DNA of 64,000 nucleotides from Sinomonas atrocyanea (GCF_030812675.1 NZ_JAUSTE010000011.1:100842-164841), one strand, 5' to 3'. Shown: positions 48,443 through 58,117, counted from the stretch's first letter. Program-made: numbers and translations. The notes: generated by a model not told the origin, from the sequence alone.

Positions 48443-49669
48443 ATGACGAAGACCCTCCGCCGCCGTGACGTGCTCCTCGGCGCCTCGCTGGGGGTGGCCG
48501 CCGCCGCCCTGGGCAGCACCGCCGCGAGCGCGTCCGCCGGGGCCCTCGCGCTCAGCCCGACCTCCGGCCCCGTCGGAACCGCCATCACGGTCACCGGGAC
48601 GAACTTCCCCAAGAAGGCCAAGGGCAGCGTGACCCTCGGCTCGGCGTCGGCCGCCGTCACCACCTCCGCCTCCGGCTACTTCCAGACCACGATCACCGTC
48701 CCCGGCGCCCTGTCCGGCACCGCGTACGCCACCGCCACGATCGGCTCCTCCTCGGCGCAGGCGCCCTTCGCCGTCACTGCCGTCGCCGCGGTCCCCGGCC
48801 CCAACCTGAACCACCCGCTGCGCTTCGGCGTGGCAACGCCCAGCGGCTACGGCTCCGCCGCCGAGCTGGACCAGGTCGCCACGATCACCGGGGAGGGACC
48901 CTCGATCGTCCAGGCCTACTGCGACTGGACGAGCCCGTTGCCCACCAGCGGTCTGGCCTCGGTGGCCGGCCGCGGCGCGACCCCGCTGCTGACCTGGGAA
49001 CCGTGGGACGCCTCGGTCGGCGGCACCGCCCAGCCCGCCTACGCGCTCAGCGCGATCTACGGCGGAGCGTATGACTCCTACATCGGCCAGTGGGCGAGCG
49101 GCCTCAAGGCCTATGGCGGCCCGGTGCTGCTGCGCTTCGCCCACGAGATGAACGGGAACTGGTACCCGTGGTCGGAGCAGGTCAACGGCAACGCCCCCGG
49201 CGACTACGTGAGGGCCTTCCGGCACGTGCGGGGCCTCTTCGCCTCCGCCGGCGTGACGAACGTCCAGTGGGTCTGGTGCCCCAACGTCCCCTACGCCGGC
49301 TCGACCGACCTGGCCGGGCTCTACCCTGGCGACGCCTACGCGGACCTGGTGGGCCTCGACGGCTACAACTGGGGCACCACCCAGTCCTGGGGCAGCACGT
49401 GGGTCATGCCCGACGCGCTGTTCGGGCAGGGCCTGTCCGCACTCGCGGCCCTAGCCCCGTCCAAGCAGGTACTGATCGCCGAGACCGCCTCGGCCGAGCA
49501 GGGCGGCGACAAGGCCGGATGGAACCAGGCCCTCATCCAGTACCTCGCCGCCAACCCCAGCATCATGGGCTTCGCCTGGTTCGACCTCAGCAAGGAGGTG
49601 GACTGGCGGATCGACAGCTCCTCGTCCTCCGCGTCGGCGTTCGCCTCGGCCCTCGCGTCGAGGCCGTAG
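48443..49669 (+). CDS. Tat-exported GH26 beta-mannanase-like protein with IPT/TIG domain
   Basis: A 408-residue secreted enzyme. LRRRDVLLGASLGVAAAALG (5-24) is a Tat signal. Residues about 36-115 form an IPT/TIG Ig-like domain (LSPTSGPVGTAITVTGTNF). The rest is a GH26 barrel with acid/base E235 in RFAHEMNGNWYPW and nucleophile E347 in VLIAETAS. It would cut beta-1,4-mannan outside the cell. ATG 48443 is preceded by GGAAGG; ATG 48419 would put eight residues before the Tat signal. It stands next to a LacI regulator and a mannoside import and hydrolysis operon. Confidence 0.87.
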   Translation: MTKTLRRRDVLLGASLGVAAAALGSTAASASAGALALSPTSGPVGTAITVTGTNFPKKAKGSVTLGSASAAVTTSASGYFQTTITVPGALSGTAYATATIGSSSAQAPFAVTAVAAVPGPNLNHPLRFGVATPSGYGSAAELDQVATITGEGPSIVQAYCDWTSPLPTSGLASVAGRGATPLLTWEPWDASVGGTAQPAYALSAIYGGAYDSYIGQWASGLKAYGGPVLLRFAHEMNGNWYPWSEQVNGNAPGDYVRAFRHVRGLFASAGVTNVQWVWCPNVPYAGSTDLAGLYPGDAYADLVGLDGYNWGTTQSWGSTWVMPDALFGQGLSALAALAPSKQVLIAETASAEQGGDKAGWNQALIQYLAANPSIMGFAWFDLSKEVDWRIDSSSSSASAFASALASRP

Positions 49670-49699
49670 GGCCGCAGCGGGCCACAGTCCCCTCAGGGG

Positions 49700-49747
49700 T
49701 TGACGTCCCCGCTGAACCGGTTTAGTTTGGACCCACTAAACCGGTTT
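49700..49747. promoter_or_regulatory. Promoter with two AACCGGTT operators for the mannoside operon
   Basis: TTGACG (49700-49705) and TAGTTT (49723-49728) are 17 bp apart. AACCGGTTTAGT (49715-49726) and ACTAAACCGGTT (49735-49746) form a perfect 12-bp inverted repeat around 8 bp. Each arm contains the LacI-type core AACCGGTT, with centres 24 bp apart, and the second extends to AAACCGGTTT. One operator overlaps the -10, the other the start region, consistent with repression by the LacI protein encoded directly downstream. Confidence 0.82.
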
Positions 49748-49780
49748 TGTGGCAGCAGTCACAGGAGGGAGGAACTCGCA

Positions 49781-50803
49781 GTGGCCGTAACGATCAGCGA
49801 TGTGGCGGCTGCTGCCGGCGTCAGCAAGGGCGCCGTGTCCCTGGCCCTGAACGGGCAGAAGGGCGTCGGAGAGGAGACCCGGAACCGGATCCTCGCCGTT
49901 GCACGGGGGCTCGGGTGGACACCGAGCCTGAGGGCCAAGGGATTGGCCTCGTCGCGGTCCTTCGCCATCGGGCTGATCCTCGAGCGCGACCCGCGGCTGC
50001 TCGGAACCGACCCGTTCTTCGCCGGCTTCATCGCCGGAATCGAGACGGTGCTCGCAGCCCATGAGTACACCCTGGTCCTGGCCGTGGCCCACGGGGAGGC
50101 TGCCGAGGCCGGCTACCGCAAGCTCGCGGCGGGACGGGTGGACGGCTTCATCCTGACCGACCTGCGCACGGACGATCCGCGCGTGGAACTCCTCAAGGGC
50201 TTCGGGCTTCCCGCCGTGACCCTCAATCGGCCGGTCATCCATTCGCCGTTCCCGGCGGTCTGCATGGACGGGAGCGAGAGCGTCAAGGAGGCCGTGCGCC
50301 ATCTGGTCAGCCTCGGCCACCGGCGCATTGCCCACGTCGGCGGGCCGCAGGCGTTCGTGCACGGGCACGGGCGCAGGCTGGCCTGGGCTGACGCCATGGC
50401 GGAGGCGGGCCTGGAGCCCGCGCTGTTCCTCGAAGCCGACTTCACCGCCGAGGCGGGCGTGGAGGCCACGGCCCAACTCCTGGCCCTCGCGAAGCCGCCG
50501 ACGGCCATCGTCTACGCCAATGACCTCATGGCGACCGCGGGCCAATCGAAGGCCCAGACCCTCGGCTTCTCGATTCCCGACCAGCTGTCGATCGTGGGCT
50601 ACGACAATGCAGAGTTCGCGCAGTACCTCAATCCCCCTCTGACCACGATCGCCGCCGATCCCATCCCGTGGGGGCATGAGGCCGCGACCGCGCTTCTCTC
50701 GCTCATCCACAACACCAGTACCGGTGAGGACATCATGATGCCCCCGCCCCGCCTCATCGTGCGGGCGTCGACGGGACCGCCCCCGGTCACCGCCGACGCC
50801 TGA
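49781..50803 (+). CDS. LacI-family regulator of the mannoside operon
   Basis: A 340-residue LacI-type repressor: VTISDVAAAAGVSKGAVSLALNGQKGVGEETRNRI (HTH plus hinge), then the sensor domain (AIGLILERDPRLLGTDPFFAGFIAGIE; LSIVGYDNAEFAQYLNPPLTTI). The start is GTG 49781, 7-8 bp after GGAGGGAGGAA; the in-frame ATG at 49700 lies in the promoter and is not used. It is the first gene downstream of the operator pair and 40 bp ahead of the ABC transporter, so it should repress itself and the operon until a manno-oligosaccharide binds. Confidence 0.92.
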   Translation: MAVTISDVAAAAGVSKGAVSLALNGQKGVGEETRNRILAVARGLGWTPSLRAKGLASSRSFAIGLILERDPRLLGTDPFFAGFIAGIETVLAAHEYTLVLAVAHGEAAEAGYRKLAAGRVDGFILTDLRTDDPRVELLKGFGLPAVTLNRPVIHSPFPAVCMDGSESVKEAVRHLVSLGHRRIAHVGGPQAFVHGHGRRLAWADAMAEAGLEPALFLEADFTAEAGVEATAQLLALAKPPTAIVYANDLMATAGQSKAQTLGFSIPDQLSIVGYDNAEFAQYLNPPLTTIAADPIPWGHEAATALLSLIHNTSTGEDIMMPPPRLIVRASTGPPPVTADA

Positions 50804-50843
50804 ACCCCTTCCAAGAACTCCATCCCCACCACAAGGAGACGCA

Positions 50844-52139
50844 ATGGTGCGTGCGATCACGCCTGCCCGAATTCTGTCCGCTGCCGCTGTCGCGGTGCTC
50901 GGAGCCAGCCTCGCAGCCTGCGGCGGCGGCGCCTCGTCGGCCCAGTCGGCCGCCACGGCCAAGGGTCCCATCAAAGTCTGGTACTCGAACAACGCCGCCG
51001 AAGTGAAGTGGGGCAAGGAGATGGTCTCCGCCTGGAACGCGGCGCACCCCGACCAGCAGGTCGAGGGGCAGGAGATCCCGGCGGGCAAGAGCTCGGAGGA
51101 GGTCATCGGGGCGGCGATCTCCGCCGGCAGCGCGCCGTGCCTGGTATTCAACACCTCGCCCGCAGCGGTCCCGCAGTTCCAGAAGCAGGGCGGACTCGTC
51201 CCGCTCGACTCCTTCCCCGACGCCGCGCAGTACATCAAGGACCGCACCGGGGCGCTGGCGGACCAGTACAAGTCCTCCGACGGCAAGTTCTACCAGCTGC
51301 CGTGGAAGTCGAACCCGGTGGTGCTGTTCTACAACAAGGACCTGTTCAAGAAGGCCGGCCTCGACCCCGAGCACCCGCAGCTGGCCACCCAGCAGCAGTT
51401 CCTGGACACGGCCCGCGCTCTGGTGAAGTCCGGGGCCGTCAAGACCGCCGTCTGGCCGTCTCCCGCGAGCGACTTCTACCAGTCCTGGTTCGACTTCTAC
51501 CCGTTCTACGCCGCGGCCACCGGCGGCAGCCAGCTGGTCAATGACGGCAAGGCGACCTTCGATGACGACCAGGGCAAGCAGGTCGCGAACCTGTTCCAGA
51601 CCCTCTACAAGGAGAACCTGGCCTCGAAGGAGACCTACCAGGGCGACTCCTTCGGGGAGGGGAAGTCCGCGATGGCCCTGGCCGGCCCGTGGGCGATCGA
51701 CGCCTACAAGGGCAAGGTCAACTGGGGCGCCGTGCCGATCCCCGCTCCCGAGCAGCAGGACAAGGTCTCGACCTTCTCGGACGCGAAGAACGTTGCCATG
51801 TACTCCGCCTGCAAGAACAGGGGCACGGCATGGGAGGTCCTGAAGTTCGCGACCAGCAAGGACGAGGACGGCAAGCTCCTCCAGGAGACCGGCCAGATGC
51901 CGATGCGCCAAGGGCTCACCACGGCCTACACGGACTACTTCGCGAAGAACCCGTCCTACAGCCAGTTCGCAGACCAGGCCTCACGCACCGTCGAGGTCCC
52001 CAACGTCTCCAACTCCGTCCAGGTGTGGCAGACGTTCCGCGATGCCTGGTCAAAGGCCGTGATCTTCGGCAACCAGAGCATCGACGACGCGTTCAAGGGC
52101 GCCTCGGACAAGATCAACCAGCTCGTGTCGCAGAAGTAG
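50844..52139 (+). CDS. ABC transporter substrate-binding lipoprotein (CUT1 oligosaccharide type)
   Basis: A 431-residue solute-binding protein with a lipoprotein signal, cysteine C26 in the lipobox LAAC, followed by a GGGASS linker. The mature part reads IKVWYSNNAAEVKWGKEMVSAWNAAHPD and DGKFYQLPWKSNPVVLFYNKDLFKKAGLDP, as in family 1 extracellular sugar-binding proteins. It would capture manno-oligosaccharides at the membrane. AAGGAG precedes ATG 50844. It is followed at once by two permease genes. Confidence 0.92.
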   Translation: MVRAITPARILSAAAVAVLGASLAACGGGASSAQSAATAKGPIKVWYSNNAAEVKWGKEMVSAWNAAHPDQQVEGQEIPAGKSSEEVIGAAISAGSAPCLVFNTSPAAVPQFQKQGGLVPLDSFPDAAQYIKDRTGALADQYKSSDGKFYQLPWKSNPVVLFYNKDLFKKAGLDPEHPQLATQQQFLDTARALVKSGAVKTAVWPSPASDFYQSWFDFYPFYAAATGGSQLVNDGKATFDDDQGKQVANLFQTLYKENLASKETYQGDSFGEGKSAMALAGPWAIDAYKGKVNWGAVPIPAPEQQDKVSTFSDAKNVAMYSACKNRGTAWEVLKFATSKDEDGKLLQETGQMPMRQGLTTAYTDYFAKNPSYSQFADQASRTVEVPNVSNSVQVWQTFRDAWSKAVIFGNQSIDDAFKGASDKINQLVSQK

Positions 52140-52140
52140 C

Positions 52141-53112
52141 ATGATGGCCAACCCCCAGACGACGTCCCCCGTGCCGGCGGCCGCGGAGGCGAAGACTGCC
52201 TCCACCGCCCGGCACGGGGGCCGACGCCCCCGTGGCAGGCTGCTCGGGCAGCACCCACTCGGAATCGTCTTCTCCCTCCCGTACGTCGTGTACGTGATGG
52301 GCGTGCTCGCTGTCCCGTTCGGGTTCGCGGTCTACATCTCGGTCCACCAGTACTACTTCACCGCTCCCGGGGTGGACGTGGACCGGCCTTTCGTGGGACT
52401 GGACAACTACGTCAACGTGCTCTCGGACCCGGCTGTCCAGCAGTCCTTCCTGAACATCCTGGTGTTCCTGGTGATCAACGTCCCGCTGACGGTCGGGCTC
52501 TCCCTCGTCCTCGCGACTGCCCTGAACCGAGTGCAGTGGCTGCGCACCTTCTTCAGGGTCTGCTACTACGTCCCGTACGTGACCGCCAGCGTCGCCGTCG
52601 TCGGTGTATGGCTGTTCCTGTTCCAGCAGCACGGCCTGGTGAATTCGGTGCTGGGTCCGCTCGCGCCCGAGCCATCCTGGCTGGTCAACTCGTGGCTCGC
52701 CATGCCCACGGTGGCGCTCTTCGTCACCTGGAAGCAACTGGGGTTCTTCATCCTGCTCTACCTAGCAGCTCTGCAGAACATCCCGAACGAGCTCTACGAA
52801 TCCGCCGCCGTGGACGGAGGGAGCAGGTGGGTCCAGTTCTGGAACGTCACCGTTCCGGGCGTCCGCTCCGCCAGCGTCCTCGTCGTCATCCTCGCCACCA
52901 TCACGGGAGCGAACCTCTTCACTGAGCCGTACCTCCTCACCGCGGGCGGCGGCCCGGACGGGGCCTCCTCCTCGCCGGTGTTCCTCATGTACCAGAAGGG
53001 GATCCTGCAGGGGAACCCGGACGTCGCCGCCGCCCTCGGTGTGGTGCTGGTGGCCGGGATCCTCGTGGTCACGCTCATCCAGAAGAGGCTCGTCGGGGGG
53101 AAGGAAGAATGA
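52141..53112 (+). CDS. ABC sugar transporter permease, first subunit
   Basis: A 323-residue MalF-like permease with about six membrane segments (IVFSLPYVVYVMGVLAVPFGFAVYI; ILVFLVINVPLTVGLSLVLATAL) and the cytoplasmic EAA loop ESAAVDGGSRWVQFWNVTVPG (near 220-240). ATG 52141 is 1 bp after the lipoprotein stop; ATG 52144 is an alternative. Its end overlaps the next permease by 4 bp. Confidence 0.92.
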   Translation: MMANPQTTSPVPAAAEAKTASTARHGGRRPRGRLLGQHPLGIVFSLPYVVYVMGVLAVPFGFAVYISVHQYYFTAPGVDVDRPFVGLDNYVNVLSDPAVQQSFLNILVFLVINVPLTVGLSLVLATALNRVQWLRTFFRVCYYVPYVTASVAVVGVWLFLFQQHGLVNSVLGPLAPEPSWLVNSWLAMPTVALFVTWKQLGFFILLYLAALQNIPNELYESAAVDGGSRWVQFWNVTVPGVRSASVLVVILATITGANLFTEPYLLTAGGGPDGASSSPVFLMYQKGILQGNPDVAAALGVVLVAGILVVTLIQKRLVGGKEE

Positions 53113-53990
53113 CCATGAGCATTACCAGAAGCACGCACGGGGCGCCCCGCCGCCGCACGCGCCGCCCCCTCGGCGCCGGGAGCATCGTCCTGCTCTCCCT
53201 CGGGGCCCTGGCGTTCCTCTTCCCGTTCTACTACATGGTGGTCGGGTCGCTGCAGTCGAGCCCGGACACGAGCGTCGCCGGGGCCTTCCCTCAACCGGGG
53301 AACCTGACGGGGGAGAACTACGCCAACATCAACGACTCGATCAGCCTGCTCCGGGCCCTCGTGAACTCGGGGATCTTCACGGGAGGGGTGATCCTGTGCA
53401 CGGTGGTCTTCGGCATCCTCGCCGGATACGCGATGGCGCAGATGCGATTCCGGGGACGCGGGTTCGTCTTCGCCCTCATGCTCCTGGTGCAGATGATCCC
53501 GTTCCAGCTCCTGCTCATTCCCCTGTACATCATGATCGTGCGCGACTACGGCCTCGGTGACAGCTACCTCGGGATGATCCTGCCCTTCGCGATCAACTCG
53601 ACGGCAGTGTTCGTCTTCCGCCAGTACTTCCTGCAGGTCCCGGCGTCCCTGTTCGAGGCCGCCCGGATCGATGGCGCCGGTGAGCTGGGCATCCTCTTCA
53701 GGATCGCACTGCCGCTGGTCCGTCCCGCGCTGGTCACAGCCGTCCTCCTGACGTTCATCGGCCCCTGGAACGAGTTCCTCTGGCCGTTCCTTGTGACCAA
53801 GGACGCCTCGATGCAGCCGCTCGCAGTGTCCCTGGCCAACTACATCTCCACCGTCGCCTCGGCCACATCGAACCCCTTCGGCGCGATCCTGGCGGGTGCC
53901 TGCGTGCTCGCCCTGCCCGCCGTGGTGCTGTTCATCGTGTTCCAGAAGCAGTTCACCGCCACCGACCTCGGCTCCAGCATCAAGGGCTGA
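53109..53990 (+). CDS. ABC sugar transporter permease, second subunit
   Basis: A 293-residue MalG-like permease with about six membrane segments (GSIVLLSLGALAFLFPFYYMVVGSL; FALMLLVQMIPFQLLLIPLYIMIV) and the EAA loop FEAARIDGAGELGILFRIALPLVRPAL. It pairs with the first permease, coupled by ATGA. No ATP-binding subunit is encoded here, so a shared MsiK/MsmK-type ATPase from elsewhere in the genome must drive import, as is usual in actinobacteria. Confidence 0.92.
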   Translation: MTMSITRSTHGAPRRRTRRPLGAGSIVLLSLGALAFLFPFYYMVVGSLQSSPDTSVAGAFPQPGNLTGENYANINDSISLLRALVNSGIFTGGVILCTVVFGILAGYAMAQMRFRGRGFVFALMLLVQMIPFQLLLIPLYIMIVRDYGLGDSYLGMILPFAINSTAVFVFRQYFLQVPASLFEAARIDGAGELGILFRIALPLVRPALVTAVLLTFIGPWNEFLWPFLVTKDASMQPLAVSLANYISTVASATSNPFGAILAGACVLALPAVVLFIVFQKQFTATDLGSSIKG

Positions 53991-54003
53991 CCCGGAAGGA
54001 CCC

Positions 54004-55050
54004 ATGCATCCCCTCACTACGGCAGCGCTCCGAGACGGCCTGGCCCGCGCCCTGAGCCACGCCAACGCGTCCACCGATGCGCTCTCCACCGACCAGTTCT
54101 CCGCCGGCTGGGACGACCGTCCGGACTGGGCGATCGGGCCCTTCGCGAAGGACGAGGACCTCACCTTCAGGCCTGAAGGCCAATGGCCGGACCCGACCGG
54201 GATCGGCTGGACGAGCGCCTCGATCTTCAACCCGAGCCTGATCGAGCATGACGGCGTGCTCCACCTCTTCTACCGCGCCTCGCCGCGGAAGGAGAGCCTC
54301 GAGAGCCGCATCGGCTCCGCCGTCTACACCCCGCGCCACGGGTGGGCCGACGGGGAGAACCCGGTCATCTACCCCACCCTGGACAATGAGCTGCTCGGCG
54401 TGGAGGACCCCAAGGTCTACTCGGCCGACGGGCGCTACTACCTCTTCTACAACGGGATCTGGCCGCTGGCCGGGACCAGCGAGGCCGAGGCGTACCCCTC
54501 CCCCGGGTGGCCCCTCGGAGAGGTGGGCTGCGACATCAATCTCGCGGTCTCCGACGATCTGGTGCACTGGGAGAAGCGCGGACGGATTGTCCCGCACGAG
54601 GTCTCCCACCTCTGGGCGAAGGGCGCCGTGATCCCGACCGATGGCACCGGCGAAGCGGTGAAGATCGGCGGCGAGTACCTGATGTTCCTCTCGGAAGGGT
54701 GCGACGGCAGGGCCGTCGTCGGCCGGTCGAAGGACATGGAGCACTGGACCTTCGCCGAGCAGCCCTACCTGGACGTCTCCACTCTCGGGTCCCTCCACGA
54801 GGTCGCCTGCGCAGTGGCCGCGGACGGGAAGCTCGTCCTGGACTTCTTCTACGGCGACCACGACGGCGAGTTCGCGGCGGCCCAGGCGCTCTACTCGCTC
54901 GAGGAGCCCTTCACCCAGATCGCCCTCCACCGCGGAGGCTCCCTCGCCTGGGGCGGCCTGATCCGCTACCGCGGCCGGTGGGCCTTCGCCCAAGGATGGG
55001 ACGCCCCCGCCGGCCAGCGGGAGCTGTACGTCTACCGCTCAGAGAACTGA
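54004..55050 (+). CDS. GH130-like mannoside phosphorylase/hydrolase (first copy)
   Basis: A 348-residue five-bladed beta-propeller enzyme. SASIFNPSLIEHDGVLHLFYRAS, GVEDPKVYSADGRYYLFYNG and WAKGAVIPTDGTGEAVKIGGEYLMF carry the repeated pattern of GH130 (and the related GH32/43 folds). GH130 enzymes phosphorolyse or hydrolyse beta-mannosides. ATG 54004 follows GGAAGGA, 13 bp after the permease stop. It lacks a signal peptide and so acts on imported oligosaccharides. It is only distantly similar to the next gene product, suggesting a different linkage or chain length. Confidence 0.78.
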   Translation: MHPLTTAALRDGLARALSHANASTDALSTDQFSAGWDDRPDWAIGPFAKDEDLTFRPEGQWPDPTGIGWTSASIFNPSLIEHDGVLHLFYRASPRKESLESRIGSAVYTPRHGWADGENPVIYPTLDNELLGVEDPKVYSADGRYYLFYNGIWPLAGTSEAEAYPSPGWPLGEVGCDINLAVSDDLVHWEKRGRIVPHEVSHLWAKGAVIPTDGTGEAVKIGGEYLMFLSEGCDGRAVVGRSKDMEHWTFAEQPYLDVSTLGSLHEVACAVAADGKLVLDFFYGDHDGEFAAAQALYSLEEPFTQIALHRGGSLAWGGLIRYRGRWAFAQGWDAPAGQRELYVYRSEN

Positions 55051-55101
55051 CCCCGCCTCTTCCCGACCGCCTCCGTACCGAGACTCCTGGAGCACCACAC
55101 C

Positions 55102-56163
55102 ATGACCACCACCCAGTTCCCCTATGCCCTCACCCGCGCCGGCGTCATCATGTCCCCCGAGCCCGACAACGAGCTCGAGGCCGAGGGTGTGCTCAACCCC
55201 GCCACCGTCAGGGGCGCGGACGGCACCCTCTACCTGCTGCCGCGTCTGGTGGCCGCAGGGAATGTGTCCCGCATCGGCCTCGCCGAGATCAAGGTCGCCG
55301 ACGGCGTGCCCGTGGACGTGGCCCGCGAGGGCGTTGTCCTTGCCCCAGACCGTTCCTGGGAGCACGGGGCGCAGAATGCGGGCGTCGAGGACCCGCGCGT
55401 CACGTTCATCCCGGAGCTCGGGCTCAACGTGATGACCTACGTCGCGTACGGACCCCTCGGCCCCCGCACGGCCCTCGCCGTCTCCCCCGATGAGAGGTCC
55501 TGGCGGCGGCTCGGCCCCGTCTCGTTCGAGTACGACGACGGCCTCGACGTCGACCTGGGCCTGTACCCGAACAAGGACGCCGTCTTCTTCCCCGAGGTCG
55601 TGCGCGACCCGGACGGGGTGCCCAGCTTCGCCGTCCTGCACCGCCCCTCGTGGGACCTGCAGGACGTCCGTCCCGGCGAGGTCGCCATGCCGCCGGTAGG
55701 CCTGCCGGACGAACGGCCCAGCATCTGGATCAGCTTCATTCCCGTCGACCAGGTCCAGGAGGACATCAGGGCACTCGCACGCTGGCGCGGCCACCGGGTC
55801 GTCGCCTCGCCCGAGGCGCCGTTCGAGCAGACCAAGATCGGAAGCGGCCCCGCGCCCATCCGGGTTGAGGAGGGCTGGCTGCTGCTCCACCACGGCGTCG
55901 TCGGCGAGCTCGTCCCCGGCGTCGCCCAACAGAAGAATGTCAACTACGCGGCCGGCGCCATGATCCTCGACTCGGAGCAACCGTGGCGCGTCACGGCGCG
56001 CACGGAGGCTCCGCTGCTCTCCGCCGACACCGACGACGAACGCGACGGGATCGTGCCCAACGTCGTCTTCCCCACCGCGATCGAAGAGGTGGACGGCACC
56101 CTGTTCGTCTTCTACGGCATGGCCGACTCCAAGATCGGCGTGGCCCGCCTTGACCGCAGGTGA
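55102..56163 (+). CDS. GH130 beta-mannoside phosphorylase/mannosidase (second copy)
   Basis: A 353-residue GH130 protein with the full family pattern: GVLNPATVRGADGTLYLLPRLV, the catalytic-site VEDPRVTFI, KIGSGPAPIRVEEGWLLLHHGV and VVFPTAIEEVDGTLFVFYGMADSKIGVARLD. It would split a beta-mannoside with phosphate to mannose 1-phosphate, or hydrolyse it; the phosphate-binding residues cannot be decided by eye. Cytoplasmic, in the operon with importer and GH2 mannosidase. Confidence 0.88.
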   Translation: MTTTQFPYALTRAGVIMSPEPDNELEAEGVLNPATVRGADGTLYLLPRLVAAGNVSRIGLAEIKVADGVPVDVAREGVVLAPDRSWEHGAQNAGVEDPRVTFIPELGLNVMTYVAYGPLGPRTALAVSPDERSWRRLGPVSFEYDDGLDVDLGLYPNKDAVFFPEVVRDPDGVPSFAVLHRPSWDLQDVRPGEVAMPPVGLPDERPSIWISFIPVDQVQEDIRALARWRGHRVVASPEAPFEQTKIGSGPAPIRVEEGWLLLHHGVVGELVPGVAQQKNVNYAAGAMILDSEQPWRVTARTEAPLLSADTDDERDGIVPNVVFPTAIEEVDGTLFVFYGMADSKIGVARLDRR

Positions 56164-56185
56164 GAACCCGACCGGAGGACATCCC

Positions 56186-58105
56186 GTGATCAGACCCGCC
56201 CTGGCATCCCTCGCCGCGCTCGCCCTGGCCGCCGCGGCCGCGCTGCCGGCTCAGGCGCAGGTGCCCGCGGCGCACGCGTCGCCACCGTCTGCGCCGGCCG
56301 CCGACGTCACGCATCTGGCCCATCTGGACTTCCTGCTCGATGCGGCGCCGCTCCTGCCCGGCATCCCGGGCCACACGACCTACCGGCAGTCGCAGGAGCC
56401 GTCGGCAGAGGCTCCCTGGGTCTACGCGGACCACCAAGCCGACGGCTCCTTCAAGCGGGTCGGCGGCGGGGCGCACGATCCGGTGACTGGCCACTGGGGG
56501 CAGGGGTCCTTCGACGCCGATGACATCGCCCGTGCGGCAGTCGTGTACGTGCGCGACTGGCAGCAGAACCGTTCGCCCTCGAGCCGCGACCATGCCTACC
56601 AGCTGCTGCGCGAGCTCACCTACCTGCAGACCTCCTCGGGCCCGACCGCCGGCAACGTCGTGCTGTGGCAGCAGCCGGACGGCACCCTGAACCCGAGTCC
56701 CACCCCCGCGGACAGCCCCAACCCGAGTGATGCCGGCGAGTCCTTCTGGCTCGCCCGCACCCTCTGGGCGCTCGGGGAGGCCTACCCCGCCTTCCACGAC
56801 GCCGACCCGGCTTTCGCCTCCTTCCTCAAGGACCGCTACAGCCTGGCCCTGGCCGCCCTCAACCGAGGATCGCTGGCGAAGTACGGCCAGTGGGACACCG
56901 CCAACGGAGCCCGCGTGCCCGCGTGGCTCGTCTCCCAGAGCACGACCGCGACCTCCGAGGCCGCCCTGGGTGTGACCGCGTTCCTCAGGGCCGATCCGAC
57001 CGATGCAGCAAGCCGATCTGCACTCGAGAAGGAGGCAGCCGGCATCGCCGCGATGGCCGCCGGAGATCCCGGGCGCTGGCCCTTCGGGGGATTCCTCGCC
57101 ACGACGACGTCGCGGTCCATGTGGAACGGCTGGGGAGGGGAAGCGCCCGCGGCCCTCGCCGACGCGGCAGCAGCTCTGGACCGGCCCGACTACCAGCGGA
57201 CCGCCGAGAACGCTGTGCGGAACTTCATCCCGCAGGTCCTCGCGACAGGAGGCCCGGACAACGGCTGGACCCCGACCCCGTTCGACCGCTCGCAGATCGC
57301 CTACGGAGCCGACGCCGTCGTCCAGTCCGTCCTCGCCGTTGCGGCCCAGTCGCACGACCCGGCCCTGAAGGGCCTCGCCGGAATCGCCGCCGGCTGGTTC
57401 TTCGGAGCCAACCGCACCGGCAGGCCCCTCTATGACCCTGCCACTGGCGTATGCGTCGACGGCATCGGCGGCGACGGGACGGTGAACCACAACTGCGGCG
57501 CCGAGTCGACGATCCACACCGAGATGACGATGCTGGCCCTCGACGCCCATCCCGAGGTCCGCGCCGTCGCCACCCGGGCCACCTCGATCGAATCCGCCGC
57601 CGGACTGAACGTGGTGGAAGCAGAGGGCGGAACGCTCAGCGGCCCCGCCAAGGTCTCTGCACCCATCAGCGCCTGGACGGGTTCCGCGAACTGGTCGGGA
57701 TCCTTCGTAGACGCCGCCGACGGATCGACCGTGACCATCCCGCTGGGCCAGCTCGTCGGCGCGACCCGCGTGCACCCAGTCGTGGACGTCGCCGCTGCCC
57801 CCTCCGGCACCACCACGTGGACGGCAACCCTGCGCGACGGAACCACCCTCCGCCTCGGCACCACGGACAACGGCGGCCTCGGCAGCCAGGGCATCGCCCC
57901 CACCCCCGACGCCCTGCTCCCCCTGACGCTCCCGGGCACCGTGCCGGCCAGCGCGGTGAGCATCACCGCCCAGGTCAGCGGCGGATCGGCAAAGATCGAT
58001 GCCCTGCTCCTCCAGCCGTCCACCGCGGCCCTCTCCCTCGGCGGCAGCTCCGGGCTGACTCTCCGGGCCCCCGCCACCGGAGGGTTCAGCATCTCCCGCC
58101 GCTGA
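56186..58105 (+). CDS. Secreted helical-barrel glycoside-hydrolase-like protein
   Basis: A 639-residue secreted protein. GTG 56186 (after CGGAGGAC) gives a clear signal peptide (RPALASLAALALAAAAALPAQA). Residues about 50-460 are helical with repeated hairpins (FDADDIARAAVVYVRDW, GESFWLARTLWALGEAYPAF, TSEAALGVTAFLRADP, NAVRNFIPQVL), like an (alpha/alpha)6 barrel. About 475-640 is beta-rich with NWSGSFVDAADGSTVTIPL, like a carbohydrate-binding module. I cannot assign a GH family. Its place in the mannoside operon suggests action on mannan side chains or on chain ends outside the cell. Confidence 0.7.
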   Translation: MIRPALASLAALALAAAAALPAQAQVPAAHASPPSAPAADVTHLAHLDFLLDAAPLLPGIPGHTTYRQSQEPSAEAPWVYADHQADGSFKRVGGGAHDPVTGHWGQGSFDADDIARAAVVYVRDWQQNRSPSSRDHAYQLLRELTYLQTSSGPTAGNVVLWQQPDGTLNPSPTPADSPNPSDAGESFWLARTLWALGEAYPAFHDADPAFASFLKDRYSLALAALNRGSLAKYGQWDTANGARVPAWLVSQSTTATSEAALGVTAFLRADPTDAASRSALEKEAAGIAAMAAGDPGRWPFGGFLATTTSRSMWNGWGGEAPAALADAAAALDRPDYQRTAENAVRNFIPQVLATGGPDNGWTPTPFDRSQIAYGADAVVQSVLAVAAQSHDPALKGLAGIAAGWFFGANRTGRPLYDPATGVCVDGIGGDGTVNHNCGAESTIHTEMTMLALDAHPEVRAVATRATSIESAAGLNVVEAEGGTLSGPAKVSAPISAWTGSANWSGSFVDAADGSTVTIPLGQLVGATRVHPVVDVAAAPSGTTTWTATLRDGTTLRLGTTDNGGLGSQGIAPTPDALLPLTLPGTVPASAVSITAQVSGGSAKIDALLLQPSTAALSLGGSSGLTLRAPATGGFSISRR

Positions 58106-58117
58106 CCCCCTCAAGAC

